From Bordetella petrii (GTDB lineage Bacteria > Pseudomonadota > Gammaproteobacteria > Burkholderiales > Burkholderiaceae_B): DNA of 64,000 nt. Within the stretch, counting starts at the first letter, position 1. Each line of letters begins with the position of its first letter. Of the stretch, positions 44,038-52,657 are shown in pieces. The translations under genes and the position numbers were made by a program. The notes under the pieces are model-generated. The model saw only the letters and a list, made by a program, of their open reading frames with translations, searched no databases and was not told the DNA's origin. The stretch spans positions 1,933,624 through 1,997,623 of the forward strand of contig NZ_JAFMZZ010000001.1 of the NCBI RefSeq assembly GCF_017356245.1. The letters run 5' to 3'.

Positions 44038-44371
44038 GATCTTCTCCGGTCATTGGGCGGAATTGCCCGGAACCGGAGGGCCGCGGCACAGCGCAAGCCG
44101 TCACAGGGTCGTAGACGGCCGTCAGGCCGCAAGCGCCAGCGGCGCGCAGCCCTTTTGACGGCGAGCACGTCGTGGCACGATGGGGGATCAGCAAGGCCGC
44201 CAGCTTTCCAGCAGCAGATGGTTCAATGGTTACTGTGCTGTGGTGGAAGTGATTCGCCACGGCTAACCGCACCCGCTCGTTGATGGATTGGTGCGGCATT
44301 CCGTTGCGAAGAAATAGCGTCCGGTTACCATCATCGAAAGAACGATCACGTTAGATCAGACTGAGAAACTC
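44038..44371. other. Intergenic with repeat A and coding remnants
   Basis: It contains the right copy of repeat A and a minus-strand coding-like stretch near 44170-44230 (AAGKLAALL), which looks like debris. No complete gene is seen. The promoter of the 44372 gene should lie at its right end. Confidence 0.35.
44189..44222. repeat. Direct repeat A, right copy
   Basis: CAGCAAGGCCGCCAGCTTTC, then CAGCAGCAGATGG, matches the copy at 41675. The two copies enclose about 2.5 kb with the VOC remnant, the DUF3800 gene and the interrupted zinc-motif gene. Confidence 0.45.
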
Positions 44372-46144
44372 ATGCCCATCATTGACCACCTCGCTCTGTT
44401 CCCACTCCAGGGAGTTGCTTTACCGGCGCGTCTTCACGCTCTACTTAGTCCGGTAGGACTCGATCCTCTCGAACGGGTTGAAGTTACCAGTAATCTTGAG
44501 TTTGACGATGATGGTCCTAACGCTGAATACGTGCATATGCTCATGGCGGTGGTCCCCGAAACCGTCGAAAGCCCCGTGCCTATCTTTGACGAAACTGGGG
44601 ATGGTGTTGTCTCGTTTTCAGTACCAGTGTTAGGCGACAAAGGTTCATCCGAACCGTTTTCGCCCAGCGTGTCGGGCTACGACTACATTGTTGCCTCGTG
44701 GGGGAATGGTTCCTACTACACATACAACCTTGCTGAGAAAGTGTGGATGGCTCTTGGACTCTCGCCCAGATGCTTAGGCAACGAACAGCAACGCATTGTC
44801 TACGATGACTTGGGGATTCCAGAGTTCGCTATCGCCGAAGGTGAGGTCGCAAGCGAATACTATTTCAACTCTTCCCGAAATGTCACTTGGCGAATGTCTA
44901 ACGCCCACTTGCGAAAATATCTTTGGCTGCGAGGCGCGAGGGGCGTGCGAACTTTCTTTTATCAGGCAAGACTCCCGGACGCCCCTGAGCTTCGACAACT
45001 CATGAACGGGGATGAGCACATCGAAATCGAATCAGATTTGAACTGGTACAAGCTCGACCTCCGTGAGGACGATGGATTTCTTCTCCTACAGGTATGGGCA
45101 TCCGTTGACGCGGTTTCATGTGAGCTGTGTCCAGAGCGGTCAGCCGATAACATCACTTGGCCAGGCGTCGAAGGACCTGTTACCCACGCCAGCGCCAATG
45201 CAGATATAAGAGGCCACCACGTCATACATTTGGACGACCGATTCCTGGATCGATATGAAAAAAGTGGCTTCTACGACACAACCCCAGTGTTTTCCCACGG
45301 CCAATGGCTTTGCAGCCCATCATATCGGGGGCAATGGAGCTTTACTGACTGCAAACGCATCGGACGAAACTTGGTTCGCGTTTCGCTAAGGGAGCTGTAT
45401 AAGCCCAAGCCGGAACAAGAAATACTCCATGCACATGCGTTTGCACTAGATCCTGCCGTGGCAACTCAGTTTGACCAAAACGAGGAGCACATCGCGTCTA
45501 AGACTCAACGGCTTCTGAATGAGCTTCTGGCGTTAGGCGACAAACTTTCCCGACTTGGAAATGTTATTGGACAGGAAAGATCTGCTGAAGAACTTATCGG
45601 ATTTTCAGCCGATGATGTCAGAAATAACGGCTGGCTTCACTACCCACAGTTGAGCCGTCTAGCTCAGGTTGCTCCTCTATCAATGTCGGAGCAGGACTTC
45701 CTCGCTCGGTGCAAGAGTCTTCACGAAGTTTGGCAAAAAATCCCGGATGGATTCTTGAAGCGTATCCTCGAAGCCGCTGGCTGTCCAAAGGCAGAGATCG
45801 GTAAGTTAAGAAGCATGAAATTGCTCCAGGCCCTTCTCAATATTGTGGAACGACTGGATGCTCACGATGAAAATGTAAGTGCATTCTCCAGTGCAGATGA
45901 ACCAGAGGGGTGGCGCGAGCCTAATGACAGGCTGGCTGCCTTGTTTGTGGCCCATGATTTGCGTATTGCCGACGCTCACGAAGCTTTCGCAAATGCATTG
46001 CCACGTCTTCAAGACCTCGGCTTTGACACTGCAAGCCTTCAGCAAGGGCATGGACGTGCAATTGACTTCGTAATGGACGGAGTTATTGAGGCTTTCGCAA
46101 ACATCAATCAGCCACTAAGTCGCATTCTTGCCCGTAATTTGTAA
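44372..46144 (+). CDS. Large uncharacterised protein
   Basis: This 590-residue soluble protein is not recognised. It is acidic, with no signal peptide or membrane helix, and has aromatic-rich N-terminal parts (YDYIVASWGNGSYYTYNLAEKVWMALGLSPRC; NVTWRMSNAHLRKYLWLRGARGVRTFFYQARL). A middle CELCPE pair is followed by an Arg/Gly stretch. The C-terminal third is helical (HIASKTQRLLNELLALGDKLSRLGNVIG ... NDRLAALFVAHDLRIADAHEAFANALPRLQDLGFD). It has its own orientation, next to the TraB-like and TcmP genes transcribed toward it. Its low-G+C composition and island setting suggest an accessory, perhaps defence-related, role. Confidence 0.6.
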   Translation: MPIIDHLALFPLQGVALPARLHALLSPVGLDPLERVEVTSNLEFDDDGPNAEYVHMLMAVVPETVESPVPIFDETGDGVVSFSVPVLGDKGSSEPFSPSVSGYDYIVASWGNGSYYTYNLAEKVWMALGLSPRCLGNEQQRIVYDDLGIPEFAIAEGEVASEYYFNSSRNVTWRMSNAHLRKYLWLRGARGVRTFFYQARLPDAPELRQLMNGDEHIEIESDLNWYKLDLREDDGFLLLQVWASVDAVSCELCPERSADNITWPGVEGPVTHASANADIRGHHVIHLDDRFLDRYEKSGFYDTTPVFSHGQWLCSPSYRGQWSFTDCKRIGRNLVRVSLRELYKPKPEQEILHAHAFALDPAVATQFDQNEEHIASKTQRLLNELLALGDKLSRLGNVIGQERSAEELIGFSADDVRNNGWLHYPQLSRLAQVAPLSMSEQDFLARCKSLHEVWQKIPDGFLKRILEAAGCPKAEIGKLRSMKLLQALLNIVERLDAHDENVSAFSSADEPEGWREPNDRLAALFVAHDLRIADAHEAFANALPRLQDLGFDTASLQQGHGRAIDFVMDGVIEAFANINQPLSRILARNL

Positions 46145-46243
46145 GGATAAAGTGCGGAGAGACGGTACTGCCGTCTGGATCTGACTACCCTGATTCATTT
46201 CCTGCTTGCAGTCATCAAACAGCGAGCGCCGTTGAGCCGCAAC

Positions 46244-46969
46244 TTAGCGTGCACCTCGATCAAGGGAATCACCATTCGGCCCCACGTCGCCATCTGAAAT
46301 AGCTTCCTCAAGGCGCCAGTCAAAGTCCCAGACTACTACGTTGGTATCGTCACTATGGAGCAACTGCGACTTTTCAAGGAGCGATGGCTGGTGTGCCGCG
46401 CCCACAAGCAAGACTCCCTTCTTAAAGGACGTATGATTCGCAAATGCCTCGACTCGACTGATCATTTCCAGTTCGCGCAAATCATTTGTGCGCGTCCAAA
46501 GTGCGTGTAGCTCAGTAAGCTTGGAGTCTCCAACGGCCTCGACCGAAGCTCGCATCTCTCTTTGTATTTCGGACTCTAGTTGGGCGTTGAGTGGGCTGTT
46601 TAGGTACGCGAATCCCCCCTCTGCGGTGTATTGGCAGTTCGTCGAATCCAACTGACAGTACCGCAGGCTCTCCACCTCGATTCTATCGAGCATCTCGTCG
46701 ACCCCCAGCTTAAGAAGCTTAGCGTCCGGAAGGTGCAAATCTACCGGAACCAATATCACTTCATTATGCCTGCGATAATGCATGACGACCGCTGATTCGA
46801 GCGTGCCATAAGAACCATCCAGAAATGCAGGAAAATCAGCCTGGGAGCACTCAAGAAAAAGTACGTTCGGTCGGAGACGGTTAAGAAGCCAGTACAACTC
46901 TCTGGCAGTGGCTTTGCCGATTTCTTGGTGGACGCTACGGACGACCAACACACGCTTCATGCCTTCCAT
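46244..46969 (-). CDS. TraB/TIKI-like hypothetical protein
   Basis: This 241-residue protein resembles the TraB/PrgY/TIKI group in three places: an N-terminal His (VRSVHQE, His14), a Glu after the second strand (VLFLECSQADF), and a late strand with His (KKGVLLVGAAHQPSLLEKS, about 185-203). In TIKI proteins such His/Glu residues form a metal-dependent hydrolase site. The likeness is by pattern only. It follows the TcmP gene at 46982 by 12 bases on the same strand, so the two are probably co-expressed. Either ATG, 46969 (AAGG ten bases upstream) or 46960, could be the start. Confidence 0.45.
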   Translation of the reverse strand: MEGMKRVLVVRSVHQEIGKATARELYWLLNRLRPNVLFLECSQADFPAFLDGSYGTLESAVVMHYRRHNEVILVPVDLHLPDAKLLKLGVDEMLDRIEVESLRYCQLDSTNCQYTAEGGFAYLNSPLNAQLESEIQREMRASVEAVGDSKLTELHALWTRTNDLRELEMISRVEAFANHTSFKKGVLLVGAAHQPSLLEKSQLLHSDDTNVVVWDFDWRLEEAISDGDVGPNGDSLDRGAR

Positions 46970-46981
46970 ATCGGCATAGCC

Positions 46982-47866
46982 TTATAGCGAATTTAGGATG
47001 TCCTTGGCTATTTTCGTAGCCAGGCCATACGCCTTGGGGCTTTTATTGGATGCCGCGAAGTAAAGTGCGAATAGCGGCGAACCGCTGGGAGTTTTGGAAT
47101 CGCCATCTTGGTAAAGCACCTTGGGGTCCGTCACTGCAGGAAACAATCCCTTCAAGCGCGTAGATACGTATTCCAGCATTTGCGGGTGCTCGACATGCCG
47201 TTCGTCTCCCTCACTACCGTCGCCAAACAAATCGGATTGTCGTTTGGGTTCGTAAAAAGATTTACGCCACTCGTCTGTTCCCAAGATTCGATTCAATGCG
47301 GCCACCTTGGAATCATCCAGGGCATCAGAGTTTTTTGCAGCTTGTCGATACAGACCGGCGTATGGGAATAGGTACCAAACATCAATCGCTTCGGTCTTAG
47401 CGATGACCTCCAGAGTGGCCCATTCAACATCCATGCCGTAGGGGTCTAAGAACAAGACTGCTCGCGAATCTTTCCACTGGTAGGCTGTGCACAAGGACTT
47501 CAATGCCACATTCGCGTCGCCCTGGATAATTTCGATGGATTTTTCAGGGTGTTTATTTTTTAGAGCATTGAGGGCAGCGATTTTTACGGCACCACGTTCA
47601 ATGAAGACAAATTTGTTAAAGGAGGGTGACGTACTTAGTGCCCTAAGAGCCGAGCCTTCGATGCTGTGTCGTTCACCATCTACTTTCACATCACAACGGC
47701 CTGTGCCCGCAAAAGCATCAATGTAGGTGCGAGTGAAAGTTTGTTTCGACAGAGCCCTATTGAATGCACCGAGATATTTTCCCAATGCTTCCAGCTTGAT
47801 GATGGTCCAAGCTCCGCCAAAGTTGTGCTCGTTGTCTGCCTTGTCAAGTTCATTATTGAGCTGCAT
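46982..47866 (-). CDS. tcmP: Three-Cys-motif partner protein TcmP, short paralogue
   Basis: This 294-residue protein has TcmP features: an N-terminal AWTIIKLEALGKYLGAFNRAL, a Rossmann-like loop TYIDAFAGTGRC, an acidic strand FVFIERG, a GDAN turn and the family hallmark AVLFLDPYGMDVEWATLE. The fold resembles class I methyltransferases. TcmP proteins are named for their co-occurrence with three-cysteine-motif (Gp37/Gp68, DUF5131) proteins; biochemical function is not known to me. A DLFGDGSEGDERH insertion lies at about 211-223. It lies upstream of the TraB-like gene and about 90 bases downstream of the second TcmP gene. Confidence 0.8.
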   Translation of the reverse strand: MQLNNELDKADNEHNFGGAWTIIKLEALGKYLGAFNRALSKQTFTRTYIDAFAGTGRCDVKVDGERHSIEGSALRALSTSPSFNKFVFIERGAVKIAALNALKNKHPEKSIEIIQGDANVALKSLCTAYQWKDSRAVLFLDPYGMDVEWATLEVIAKTEAIDVWYLFPYAGLYRQAAKNSDALDDSKVAALNRILGTDEWRKSFYEPKRQSDLFGDGSEGDERHVEHPQMLEYVSTRLKGLFPAVTDPKVLYQDGDSKTPSGSPLFALYFAASNKSPKAYGLATKIAKDILNSL

Positions 47867-47953
47867 GTCTTTTTCCGATGTTGAGCCCTGCCACCCTTAA
47901 AGCGTCACCGTTGGGATATGGATCGTCATCCTGAACAAGTACAAACGCTATGT

Positions 47954-49225
47954 CTATGAGCGAGCAGAAAAGACTATTTGGAACTGGGGATTGCGTTCAA
48001 TAACATCGGTATCTCGCATATAGCGCGCGTGTCGGCGCCGCTTTCCATCGGCAGATACAACGATGATGCCCTTCTCGCCGACTAGATGCTCAAGAGCCTT
48101 GTTATACATATGCGCCGTCGCGGGCGTGGTGTTGCAGGTAGTCGCGAACAACTCACCGATTTGCAGGGGCTGCCCGTGGCGATAGATAACCTGACCAAGT
48201 TGGTCAATCAGCGCGGTATCGGACTGATGGCGCGCCACATCATCAAACCGAAATCCGCCAGTGAATGCTTGGTTGAAGCCCATCGTTTGGGGCGCAAGCA
48301 TGTCCAATCCGGCACCGCCGTAGTGGACAAAGTGGTTTTGGTGCACCCAATGGACCTGCTTCATAACATCTTGCGCCCGCGGATGCTGAGACAGATGAAC
48401 CAGCCAGTATTCACCGTGACCACTTCCCACGCCACGGATAAAGAAAGGCGTGAAGAACTGAGCAGAACAGTCCGTCACCAGACCTTTATATAACGCGGCC
48501 TGGATAAACCGGCGCCAATCCGCCTCGTTGTTCTTTATTTCCTCGATAGACCTATTGCCCAATGCGGAACGCAGGTCGATGTCGAGCGTATCGGAGATCT
48601 TCTCCACCAAAACATCGTTCGCATACGTCCCAAACGCAGAGACATGAAACGTCAGGACGATTTCGCTCTTGTCCAGTTCCTTGAGGATATTTCGGATCAG
48701 ACTCCCTGGGACATCGGTATAGCCATACTGGTCCAGAAAGAACAAGGCTCGTGGCGTCCTCGGCATGTGTCCACGAATAAGCTGCATCACGGAAGGGGCT
48801 GCTTTGACAAAATCGGAACACATGATGTGGATCGATTTGTCGATTTCCCCGCCGTAGCCGCGCTCGTCAAGTACCTTGCGCAAATGCGCAATGGCTTGAC
48901 TGTCCTCATCAACGAAGATGTATTGGACCTCCAGTTCGAGGGGCTTGAGCCGATCCTGGTTGATTGCTTCCTGTGCCTCACGCACACAGTCCAGCATTCG
49001 CAATGGCGAACCGAGTGCTTCCTGCCCTGTAGATCGGACGGTGTACAACCCACCACCACAAAATCCATCAACCAGTGTCAAACGCAGGCGTTCTTGCCCT
49101 CGACCGTTGAGTGTGCGTCGCTCAAAATAGCGGCGCAAATACCCCACCAGTACCTCGTGCTTGGTCAGGCTATGTTCTTCGATTTCTGCTGGTCCGACTG
49201 ACCAATCGTAATGGGATTTCGCCAC
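47954..49225 (-). CDS. tcmP: Three-Cys-motif partner protein TcmP, long paralogue
   Basis: This 423-residue protein begins HYDWSVGPAEIEEHSLTKHEVLVGYLRRYFERRT and has LTLVDGFCGGGLY as the Gly-rich loop, YIFVDED, and RALFFLDQYGYTDVPGSLIRNIL. The last corresponds to the FLDPYG hallmark of the shorter paralogue. A C-terminal winged-helix-like part (about 350-410, IGELFATTCNTTPATAHMYNKALEHLVGEKGIIVV) could bind nucleic acid. It follows the DUF5131 gene by 39 bases in the same direction, so both should be driven from the SOS-box promoter at 50139. It is very divergent from the 46982 protein, so the two are not a recent duplication. Confidence 0.82.
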   Translation of the reverse strand: MAKSHYDWSVGPAEIEEHSLTKHEVLVGYLRRYFERRTLNGRGQERLRLTLVDGFCGGGLYTVRSTGQEALGSPLRMLDCVREAQEAINQDRLKPLELEVQYIFVDEDSQAIAHLRKVLDERGYGGEIDKSIHIMCSDFVKAAPSVMQLIRGHMPRTPRALFFLDQYGYTDVPGSLIRNILKELDKSEIVLTFHVSAFGTYANDVLVEKISDTLDIDLRSALGNRSIEEIKNNEADWRRFIQAALYKGLVTDCSAQFFTPFFIRGVGSGHGEYWLVHLSQHPRAQDVMKQVHWVHQNHFVHYGGAGLDMLAPQTMGFNQAFTGGFRFDDVARHQSDTALIDQLGQVIYRHGQPLQIGELFATTCNTTPATAHMYNKALEHLVGEKGIIVVSADGKRRRHARYMRDTDVIERNPQFQIVFSARS

Positions 49226-49264
49226 GCACGAGCCCTTACAAACCAGGCCCGTGATTGTGAGGGC

Positions 49265-50113
49265 CTATATCGGAAACTGATCCCAAAGCTTGCCGGCGAG
49301 AGATCGGCCAGCTTTACCCTTACCTACCGCGGCTAATTTTACTTCTGTTCCATCCCGTTTTACGACATGGATGGGAGTGCTTTTATTGATTGCGTCGGCG
49401 GCCTGGTCAAGCGGCGCCCAATGCCCCCATTGCTTAAAATGAAAGGCAACCTTGGCCGTGCTGCATTGTTTACGCAAGTCGTCTGGCCACGCAGGGTCCA
49501 TGGGACGGGCGCCAGGCCCGGACTCGCCTCCGGCGATCACCCAATCCACGCGCATTCCGTTCTCACCTCGACGGAGGTACTTACGCAGATCAACGGGGCC
49601 GAGCAACGGTTCACACGACAAGAAGCGCACGGAGGGCGTCGTGAACTCTAAAAGATACTTCAACCGCTTTTCGACGGCATCCTGATTTTCCACCGTCGCG
49701 CCAAGCCACACATTGGCAGGGAATTCGTACCCTTTGGGGAGTTGTTTGCGAACCAGATGGATACGCTTGGTCAGCAAGAGCCAATCCAATTGGGGCGTCG
49801 CAGCAATCAGTTCCAGCAATCGGACACGGTGTGGGATGAGATCTTTCCTGTTCTCAAAAACATCCGCCATCGAAGCGCAAAACACACGCCGGCGAACGCC
49901 TTGCGCCTCCGCCTCACGGTTCCATTTCAGCGGCTCCTTCCAATGAGCGTCGCTAAAGAACCGGCGATCGGTTTTTGGTCCCCAGACGTTTTCGCCCAAC
50001 CGCTTGGCCCAGGTTTCCGCATAACAATGATCACACGCATCTGACACACGCACGCAACCCCACCACGGGTTAAACGTGTGGTGTGTCCATTCGATGCGTG
50101 TATCTTTTCCCAT
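49265..50113 (-). CDS. DUF5131 (phage Gp37/Gp68-type) three-cysteine protein
   Basis: This 282-residue protein begins IEWTHHTFNPWWGC and has a Cys20-x6-Cys27-x2-Cys30 cluster (CVRVSDACDHCYAE) suited to an iron-sulphur cluster. RRVFCASMADVFENRKDLIPHRVRLLELIAATPQLDWLLLTKRIHLV and VRFLSCEPLLGPVDLRKYL follow, arranged like a TIM-barrel radical-SAM enzyme. The ATG at 50113 has AAGG five bases upstream; 26 bases further lies a LexA-type box. It is the first gene of an apparent operon with TcmP. Spore photoproduct lyase and other radical-SAM repair enzymes are the nearest functional analogies; the true substrate is unknown. Confidence 0.82.
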   Translation of the reverse strand: MGKDTRIEWTHHTFNPWWGCVRVSDACDHCYAETWAKRLGENVWGPKTDRRFFSDAHWKEPLKWNREAEAQGVRRRVFCASMADVFENRKDLIPHRVRLLELIAATPQLDWLLLTKRIHLVRKQLPKGYEFPANVWLGATVENQDAVEKRLKYLLEFTTPSVRFLSCEPLLGPVDLRKYLRRGENGMRVDWVIAGGESGPGARPMDPAWPDDLRKQCSTAKVAFHFKQWGHWAPLDQAADAINKSTPIHVVKRDGTEVKLAAVGKGKAGRSLAGKLWDQFPI

Positions 50114-50138
50114 GATTGCCTTAGCCGCAGCCACATGA

Positions 50139-50160
50139 TTACTGTATATTTATACAGTAA
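50139..50160 (-). promoter_or_regulatory. LexA (SOS) box upstream of DUF5131-TcmP genes
   Basis: CTGTATATTTATACAG at 50142-50157 fits the CTGT-N8-ACAG LexA consensus exactly, and the flanks (TTA/TAA) extend the palindrome to 22 bases with one mismatch at the centre. It is 26 bases upstream of the DUF5131 start codon, a usual place for repression. Such a match is unlikely by chance in 64 kb. Confidence 0.8.
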
Positions 50161-50684
50161 AATAGGCTTGGAGAGCACCAAACCCCGCCGCTTTAGTGGG
50201 TCATTTCCCAAGAAACAACGATGTTGTTTCACAAGAGCTAAATGTCGTATTGTCGCCGATTCACCGCCTATGGTCATCTGACCTCGGCGAATACGAGCGC
50301 AGCGTGTTCGCCGCCTGCTGCAACGCCCCGACGTGGCAACCTGGCAGACTACCAGCGCGTTAGCGCACGACCGCGTGCGACATGCTCGGCTGTTCTTCGG
50401 TAGTATGGCCCTCAGCCTCGGCACGGCAGCACACAGCACCTTCACCTTGACACCACCACAGCCTATGCGCGAGGCGCTCGCGGGTGACTTCATAACAACG
50501 AGCGGGATGATCTTTGGATCAGCTTCAGTGCGACGGAGCACTCTCTAATCTGCTGTCAGCCCCGGTAATGGGATCGAACCACAGCCCGCTTCCGTAGCTT
50601 TTTTGCACTCGTACCCTAGCCCGTACCCCGACTTTTTTGTAACGGCGGACATTGGCTTAAATACTAGCTCTCCGGCCAGTTTTC
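50161..50684. other. Stretch without a supported gene
   Basis: Open frames here (for example minus-strand 50161-50541) lack start sites and family likeness. The sequence near 50560-50600 contains GGATCGAACC, like a reversed tRNA T-loop, but no full tRNA folds. A tRNA-3-prime-like CCAGGCCACCA begins the repeat at 50685. Confidence 0.35.
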
Positions 50685-50769
50685 GATTCCGCCCCAGGCC
50701 ACCACGAATTCGATGCCCAGCTTCCGAGCTGGGCATTTTCTTTTTTGCATCAGGGAATTAGGCGAGAAA
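50685..50769 (+). repeat. Right copy of the ~85-bp direct repeat with terminator hairpin
   Basis: GATTCCGCCCCAGGCCACCA, then hairpin GCCCAGCT-TCCG-AGCTGGGC (50715-50734) with a T-rich tail (ATTTTCTTTTTT), then TGCATCAGGGAATTAGGCGA. It matches 41012-41096 in the same orientation. Here the repeat runs directly into an integrase fragment. Confidence 0.6.
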
Positions 50770-50925
50770 GAGTATTTCCTCAACGATGGCGACAACCTGT
50801 TCCTGCGCATACACAGCACAGGTAAAGCTTGGGTGTACCGCTACGAGATGGCAAGCCCATTAAGCTCGGCATGGGGCCATAATCCGGGTAGCAAGTGCCT
50901 GCAAGGCGCGCACATGGCTCTCACT
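50764..50925 (+). pseudogene. Second P4-type integrase fragment
   Basis: The frame gives EKEYFLNDGDNLFLRIHSTGKAWVYRYE, matching residues 18-45 of the integrase at 41211. It then shifts frame through a recognisable KPIKLGMGP-like stretch and fades near 50925. The first ~17 codons are replaced by the repeat sequence. It is a relic of another integration, distinct in sequence from the 41211 copy. Confidence 0.7.
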
Positions 50926-50997
50926 GCCCACGCTAACCAGAGCAAGGGGCGACACCATTCGCTTAGGACTGAAACGGCAGTCCCGGGCCAGGCATGG

Positions 50998-52650
50998 TCA
51001 TTCCGCCGAGACCGCCGCGGGCTCGCGCAGCGGCGCCGTCGTGTCAGCCTTTCGGATGGACCAGATGCTATCGGCGAGGCCGTTCCTGATCCGGCGGGTG
51101 GTGGCGACCGCCATCCATGCGAAGCAGAGCGCGCCAAAGAAGGCGACGGCATCGACGCCGATGGTCGCGCCGCTGTCGTGCGCCCACATGCCCAGCGCCG
51201 GGAACAGCAGCGCGGCCAATGTGGTCAACGGGATCGCCATCGTCGCGGCGGCGCACAACCACAGCAGATGCACGGCCGAGCGCGCCGCGCCCCGGGCGAA
51301 CGCCCAGGCGACCGAGGAGAGGAACGCAACGTAATAGATGTATTCATGCCAATGATTGAGATCCGCGACACGGCCATGCAGCCACTTGGCGGCAACGATG
51401 GTAAGCGAAAGGCCAGCCACGCAGCCGAGGCAAACGCCTACCGTCGCACTACCCAACAGGCGCGTCGAGCGCGACTGCCCGGCTTCGCCGCCCTTGCGAG
51501 CCTTCTTGCGGCGTGTCTCGATCCAAAGCAGATTGCCGCTATAAAACAGCCATGCGCCGGAGAGGCCCAGGAAGAAGTATGCCCACGTAATCGTCGCCCC
51601 TTCATACTGCCCGGCGTGCAGGCCATAGAGCGTCTCTGACGCTCGACGATCCGGATCCTGGCGCGATGGACGTGTGCGGTCTTTGAGCAATTCGCCGGTT
51701 ACGGCGCTGAGCATGACGCCCCCAAGATGGTAATCGCCGACATAGCCACGCTCGGCTCCAGGGACTCTCACCGACGCGGCCTTGTCTCCAAAATTCTTGA
51801 AGATCATGACGCGGGGCTCGAAATCGGGCGCCTGCACTTTGAGTTGCTGAATCAATTGTGCGGGAGTCATCATTGCGCCGGCCTCGCCGATCGGCATTGG
51901 CGGCCTGAATGGCTCATTATCGAGTTCGTTCAGGATTTCTTGCTTGCCGCCGAAGATTACGCTCTCTTGCGCAGACCAGAGCGAGCCGCTCAAGCTCAAC
52001 GCGGTCGCAGTTATCGCCATTGCAATATGAAATGGCAGTGCGGTAATTCCGACGACATTGTGGGCATCCAGCCACATGCGCTTGAGGTTCTTGCCGATAC
52101 GCAGCGCGAAAAAATCCTTGACGAGCGACGGCAGCAGCACGATCACGCCGGCGATCAGCGCCACACCGTAGAGCAGCGAGACCACCCCCATCAAATAGGA
52201 TCCCCACGGTTCGGGAATCCCGACGCGCATGTGGATGTGGTTGATAAACTCCGCCAATTCGGACGGTTCCTCCTCCCTGGCCAGCAGCGTGCCGTCAGGC
52301 CTGAGGGTCGCCCACCAATGAACGTGCCCATGCGGCTGGCCTTCTTGATGCGGCGCATCTTGTTCCCACGTCACCCGCGCAGGCTCGTTCTCGTTTCCCC
52401 GCAGATGCAGCATGATGCCGTGCTCGCGCGCTTCGGGATGCGCGGCGGCAACCAATTCGAGAAGGCGGGGCGCATCGTCCAAAGGAACCGCTGCCACACC
52501 TACGGCAGGCGGCGACGCCCAGCGTGCTATGGGCTCCTGAAACATGGTGAGCGCGCCCGCATAGAAGGCGATGAACAGCGCGAAACCACAGGTGATACCA
52601 GTCCAGGTGTGGGCGGTCTTGTAGACTTTGATGATGTCGGCGCGGATCAT
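50998..52650 (-). CDS. PepSY-domain inner-membrane protein of the siderophore locus
   Basis: This 550-residue membrane protein has about five membrane helices: one after KVYKTAHTWTGITCGFALFIAFYAGALTMF, others near 180, 230, 380 and 425-500. A large periplasmic PepSY-like region (YVGDYHLGGVMLSAVTGELLKD) lies between them. Members of the PepSY-TM group near TonB receptors are thought to reduce iron in siderophores at the inner membrane, as in the Fpv and PiuB-like systems. The ATG at 52650 is seven bases past the previous stop codon. It is the last gene of a receptor-small protein-small protein-PepSY operon. Confidence 0.8.
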   Translation of the reverse strand: MIRADIIKVYKTAHTWTGITCGFALFIAFYAGALTMFQEPIARWASPPAVGVAAVPLDDAPRLLELVAAAHPEAREHGIMLHLRGNENEPARVTWEQDAPHQEGQPHGHVHWWATLRPDGTLLAREEEPSELAEFINHIHMRVGIPEPWGSYLMGVVSLLYGVALIAGVIVLLPSLVKDFFALRIGKNLKRMWLDAHNVVGITALPFHIAMAITATALSLSGSLWSAQESVIFGGKQEILNELDNEPFRPPMPIGEAGAMMTPAQLIQQLKVQAPDFEPRVMIFKNFGDKAASVRVPGAERGYVGDYHLGGVMLSAVTGELLKDRTRPSRQDPDRRASETLYGLHAGQYEGATITWAYFFLGLSGAWLFYSGNLLWIETRRKKARKGGEAGQSRSTRLLGSATVGVCLGCVAGLSLTIVAAKWLHGRVADLNHWHEYIYYVAFLSSVAWAFARGAARSAVHLLWLCAAATMAIPLTTLAALLFPALGMWAHDSGATIGVDAVAFFGALCFAWMAVATTRRIRNGLADSIWSIRKADTTAPLREPAAVSAE

Positions 52651-52657
52651 GCTGCTC

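Noticed and set aside
50161..50541. Minus-strand open frame upstream of the SOS box
   Set aside because: Composition is Arg/Cys-rich as in shadow frames, no start signal, and the SOS box lies inside the extended frame.
50560..50610. Possible tRNA gene (GGTTCGATCCC-like sequence on the minus strand)
   Set aside because: Only a T-loop-like stretch is present; no acceptor, D or anticodon stems could be formed, so at most a fragment.
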